From positions 1 to 22,455 of IMG/VR virus record IMGVR_UViG_3300030838_000051: a DNA stretch of 22,455 nt; one strand, given 5' to 3'. The position numbers were made by a program, and so were the translations under genes. The notes beneath the pieces are model-generated. The model did no database searches. It was not told the origin of the DNA and was given only the letters and a program-made list of their open reading frames with translations. The stretch's first letter is position 1. Each line of letters starts with the position of its first letter. Shown here piece by piece: positions 20,096 to 22,455 of this stretch. The DNA comes from a virus.

Positions 20096-21218
20096 TCAAC
20101 AGCTGCCTCCAGCGCTGGCCGGTGACGAGCGATTCGTCTGGCTGAATGAGCTGCTCAGCGAGAACATGCAGCGCCTCGATCTCAATCCGATGCTCGTCTA
20201 CCTGGTAGACCTGGTGCCGCCTTCGCTGCTGCCGATCCTTGCTGAACAGTTTTCCATGCTGGAAGAGGCTACTTGGCCGGTGGCCAGGTCCGATGACGAT
20301 CGGCGAGCGCTGATCAAGACCGCGATCATGTTGCACCGCTATAAAGGCACGCCCTGGGCAGTCAAGCAGGCGCTGGCCACAATCGGTTATCCAGTTCTAG
20401 AGCTGGTCGAGCAGAAGACGTATCAGGCTGAGTGGATCGCCGCAGGTGGCAAAACCCTAGACGGAACCTGGCTGCTCGATGGCAGTGTCAGCCTCACGCC
20501 GCCCGAAACGGGTATCAACGGCCAGGTCATGAAGCGTATGGCCCTGAACCACTGGGCTCAGTATGCGATCCGCCTCAATGCCTCCGAGGGTGATTGGTCC
20601 CGCGAGCAACAAAAGCGCATCCGCAAAGTCGCCGAAGCTTACGCGCCGACCCGTGACGAGCTGGTCGGCATCATTATCGCCATGCAGGCCAGGTTCGATT
20701 CGCGCATCACACTTCAGTCAATGGCTGAACGCCTACGGCTCAAATACACCAAGTGCCAGCGCTTCCAGCCAGCAGCCCGTCGCACTTTGGATGGTTGCTG
20801 GAAACTGAGCGGGGGCTATGCCGACGTGATGCTCGATGGTGGCTGGTCCCTTGATGGCCGTCCACTCAACGGCCACTCGCCGATCGGCGCCGTCCTGGAC
20901 AACGGTCACATCACCACCCACCAGAAGCTCTCGCTACGCGCCGCCATGACCATGGGCGGCCCACGCACCCTAGAGCCGGTTGTCCTGGGTGAGCGCTACC
21001 GCTCGCTCGATGGACGCTGGGATCTGGACACCCAAACGCTCCAGAGTTGGCCGATGGACGAAGGTCGAGATCTTGCCAGCTCCCAACTCAATCGTATTGG
21101 CCTGCACCGTCTCGACGGTACGTGGCTGCTGGGCGGTGAGCTGGGCGGTCCAGGCATTCGGTTCAACGCCACCTTGCGCATCAAACACAACGGCATCACG
21201 ACACAGGAACCGCTATGA
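20088..21218 (+). CDS. I: Tail protein I-like with LDG-W-L-DG repeat extension
   Basis: About 376 residues. The ATG at 20088 with CAGGT upstream is preferred to an in-frame ATG at 20073. The first 110 residues match P2 gpI (FVWLNELLSENMQRLDLNPM, LLPILAEQFSM, RRALIKTAIMLHRYKGTPWA). P2 gpI has about 176 residues; this one is twice as long. The rest carries five copies of a short motif LDGxWxLxG: LDGTWLLDG, LDGCWKLSG, LDGGWSLDG, LDGRWDLDT, LDGTWLLGG. They are spread over 20457-21137. In the baseplate, I links J to the fibres; the repeats could be a beta-rich fibre-docking or adhesive surface. Confidence 0.88.
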   Translation: MADQQLPPALAGDERFVWLNELLSENMQRLDLNPMLVYLVDLVPPSLLPILAEQFSMLEEATWPVARSDDDRRALIKTAIMLHRYKGTPWAVKQALATIGYPVLELVEQKTYQAEWIAAGGKTLDGTWLLDGSVSLTPPETGINGQVMKRMALNHWAQYAIRLNASEGDWSREQQKRIRKVAEAYAPTRDELVGIIIAMQARFDSRITLQSMAERLRLKYTKCQRFQPAARRTLDGCWKLSGGYADVMLDGGWSLDGRPLNGHSPIGAVLDNGHITTHQKLSLRAAMTMGGPRTLEPVVLGERYRSLDGRWDLDTQTLQSWPMDEGRDLASSQLNRIGLHRLDGTWLLGGELGGPGIRFNATLRIKHNGITTQEPL

Positions 21219-21580
21219 GCAATCCGACCGCTACTCCCACCACGTTGGCCTATCGGCACCAGGTCGCGGTCAGTGCCGCCACCGGAGCCCCCATTTCTAA
21301 AGCAGCCTGGATGGCTTTCGGATCCGGCAGTAAGGCGTATTCGCCCGACGAAGACGTGGCCTTGGCTGCCGAGTTCGCCCGCGTTCCAGTGACCAGCACT
21401 GTGGTCGGTGCTGTGCTCACGGTCAGGGGAAACATGTCTGGCGTCCTGGCTGCCGACAACGTCCTGCGTGAGTTCGGTGTGTTTACCGAGTCGGGCGTGT
21501 TGATGGGGCGTCGTGTGGTGAAACCAAAGGAGTTCGAGTCCTCCAGCGAGATCGAACTCGACCTTGATTTTGAATACTGA
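21215..21580 (+). CDS. Short tail-collar-fibre-like protein (P2 H N-terminus type)
   Basis: A 121-residue protein overlapping I by 4 bp (ATGA). Its sequence (LAYRHQVAVSAATGAPISKA, FGSGSKAYSPDEDVALAAEF, then DNVLREFGVFTESGVLMGRR) resembles the N-terminal baseplate-binding domain of P2 gpH-type tail-collar fibre proteins. Here it is a separate gene instead of the start of a long fibre. It likely caps or attaches the fibre encoded next. A GAGGAG for the next gene overlaps its stop. Confidence 0.7.
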   Translation: MSNPTATPTTLAYRHQVAVSAATGAPISKAAWMAFGSGSKAYSPDEDVALAAEFARVPVTSTVVGAVLTVRGNMSGVLAADNVLREFGVFTESGVLMGRRVVKPKEFESSSEIELDLDFEY

Positions 21581-21591
21581 GGAGCACCGTC

Positions 21592-22455
21592 ATGCCGTTG
21601 ACCCCAAGTCCAGCCCCCGTTTTTTCCGCTAGCGTACCGGCGCTGACCACGTCCAGTGTCGCCCACCCGGACACATGGAACCCAATTCACCAGGTGCTGC
21701 TGGATAACGACGTAGCAATTCATGGCGCTGTCCAGGCGAACAAGCAGGCGACCGACCAAGTCACCAGCCAGCTCGGCCAGCGCCTGGATGGCGTGGAAGC
21801 CTCCAGCGCGGTATCGGTGCAGAAGGCCCAGGCACTCGACTGGATGTACCGCAACAACGTGATCAACTTCGAAATGTTTGTAAAGGGCTACACCCTGATC
21901 GATCTGGCGCCGGTCGCCGTGCAGCAGGGCGTGAACGGCGACGATTCGCTCGACGTGGCCGACACCAGCGGCCTGCGCGTCGGTGAGTTCTATGTGTTGA
22001 ACGATCCGACCGCGCTGGATGGATCGGGTAACCCTGCGCCTGTCTCGGCGCTGGTGCAGGTACAGGCGATCCTGTCGGGCCAGCGCGTGCGTCTGACGGC
22101 GAACCTGTCGCGTAACTGGGGGGCTGCGGCGTCCGTGCTGCGTTCCAGTATCAAGGTGCTGGGCGCCTCGAATGCAGCGGCGGTGCCGGGTGATATCTAC
22201 CTGACCCGCTCGATCAACATCGGCACCGATCAGGCCGGTGGCGCCGTGGTCATTCGTCGCACGCTGAACTCCGGGATGGCTCGACTGTACTACCGCGACG
22301 GCTACCAGCAGACCTGGAAAGAAACCGGTTGGTCGCAGCGTCGTACCGGAGGTGATATCCCGGTCGGTTTTGCCGATTACGAATACATCCTGCCGATGCG
22401 CGGCGATGGTGGGTTGCGCCTGGATGTCGAAGGCGAGGCGATGACCATTGCGCAC
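21592..22455 (+). CDS. Tail fibre or related tail structural protein (3' partial)
   Basis: The frame opens with ATG at 21592, after GAGGAG (21579-21584), and stays open through 288 codons to the window end, so the 3' end is missing. The N-terminus is Pro/Ser/Ala-rich and a helix follows (VTSQLGQRLDGVEASSAVSVQKAQ). A beta-rich, Gly/Asp-rich region then reads SLDVADTSGLRVGEFYVLND, ALVQVQAILSGQRVRLTANL, and SINIGTDQAGGAVVIRRTLN. Position after the collar-like gene points to the fibre that contacts the host surface. The receptor-binding part, if present, lies beyond the window. I do not recognise a named family. Confidence 0.75.
   Translation, partial: MPLTPSPAPVFSASVPALTTSSVAHPDTWNPIHQVLLDNDVAIHGAVQANKQATDQVTSQLGQRLDGVEASSAVSVQKAQALDWMYRNNVINFEMFVKGYTLIDLAPVAVQQGVNGDDSLDVADTSGLRVGEFYVLNDPTALDGSGNPAPVSALVQVQAILSGQRVRLTANLSRNWGAAASVLRSSIKVLGASNAAAVPGDIYLTRSINIGTDQAGGAVVIRRTLNSGMARLYYRDGYQQTWKETGWSQRRTGGDIPVGFADYEYILPMRGDGGLRLDVEGEAMTIAH

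Noticed and set aside
21250-22455. A 401-codon open frame on the reverse strand at the right edge
   Set aside because: It lies opposite well-supported forward tail genes, is rich in His/Arg/Gln as expected of a shadow frame in GC-rich DNA, and has no ribosome binding site or family match.
1-22455. R-type tailocin instead of a phage
   Set aside because: Terminase, portal, capsid and protease genes are all present and look intact, so this is a full phage late region and not a headless tail particle.
1-22455. CRISPR arrays, tRNA genes, insertion sequences or toxin-antitoxin pairs
   Set aside because: Reading both strands showed no regularly spaced repeats, no cloverleaf-like segment, no transposase motif and no recognisable toxin pair.

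Overview
This window is the late (structural) region of a Mu-type transposable prophage with a contractile tail, read almost entirely on the + strand. Gene families, codon usage and roughly 60% GC fit a gamma-proteobacterial host, most likely a fluorescent-group Pseudomonas. The host is inferred from the style of the proteins, not from any host gene in the window. No transposase, integrase, tRNA, rRNA, CRISPR array or insertion sequence is visible, and both ends of the element lie outside.

Layout. (1) Positions 3-5545 form a Mu-like packaging and portal block: gp25-like (5' truncated), gp26-like, small terminase gp27, large terminase gp28, portal gp29, F-like minor head protein and G-like virion morphogenesis protein. 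The genes are packed with 4-bp ATGA overlaps or gaps of a few bases. (2) A 236-bp gap holds a GC-rich hairpin and the first copy of a 19-bp dyad element. (3) Positions 5782-11305 hold the Mu-I-type protease/scaffold, a lambda-D-like decoration protein, a lambda-E-like major capsid protein, three connector or unknown genes, and the tail sheath and tube. A strong terminator follows. (4) A reverse-strand cargo gene (11407-11757) preceded by a 21-codon leader ORF, then the second 19-bp element. (5) Positions 11923-17771 hold the tail assembly chaperone with an apparent frameshifted extension, the tape measure protein, and P2-like U, X, D and V. (6) A second reverse-strand cargo gene (17779-18501) encoding a membrane protein, then the third 19-bp element. 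(7) From 18613 to the window end come baseplate W, J and I, a short collar-fibre-like protein and the start of a tail fibre or structural protein that runs off the window.

How the parts fit. The virion is a mosaic: Mu-type terminase, portal and protease; lambda-type D/E shell proteins; and a P2-type myovirus tail and baseplate. The late genes are split into blocks separated by non-operonic slots. Each of the three largest slots ends with the same 19-bp imperfect dyad (CTTTAAA-NNN-GATTAAAAG) just before the next block. In Mu, late transcription also restarts at activator-dependent promoters before I and before the distal tail genes, so the element is a good candidate late-promoter operator. 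Two slots carry AT-richer reverse-strand cargo genes (morons). The third looks empty or decayed. The repeated element, the two unknown cargo genes, the frameshift and an LDG-W-L-DG repeat in the baseplate I protein are the most interesting observations.
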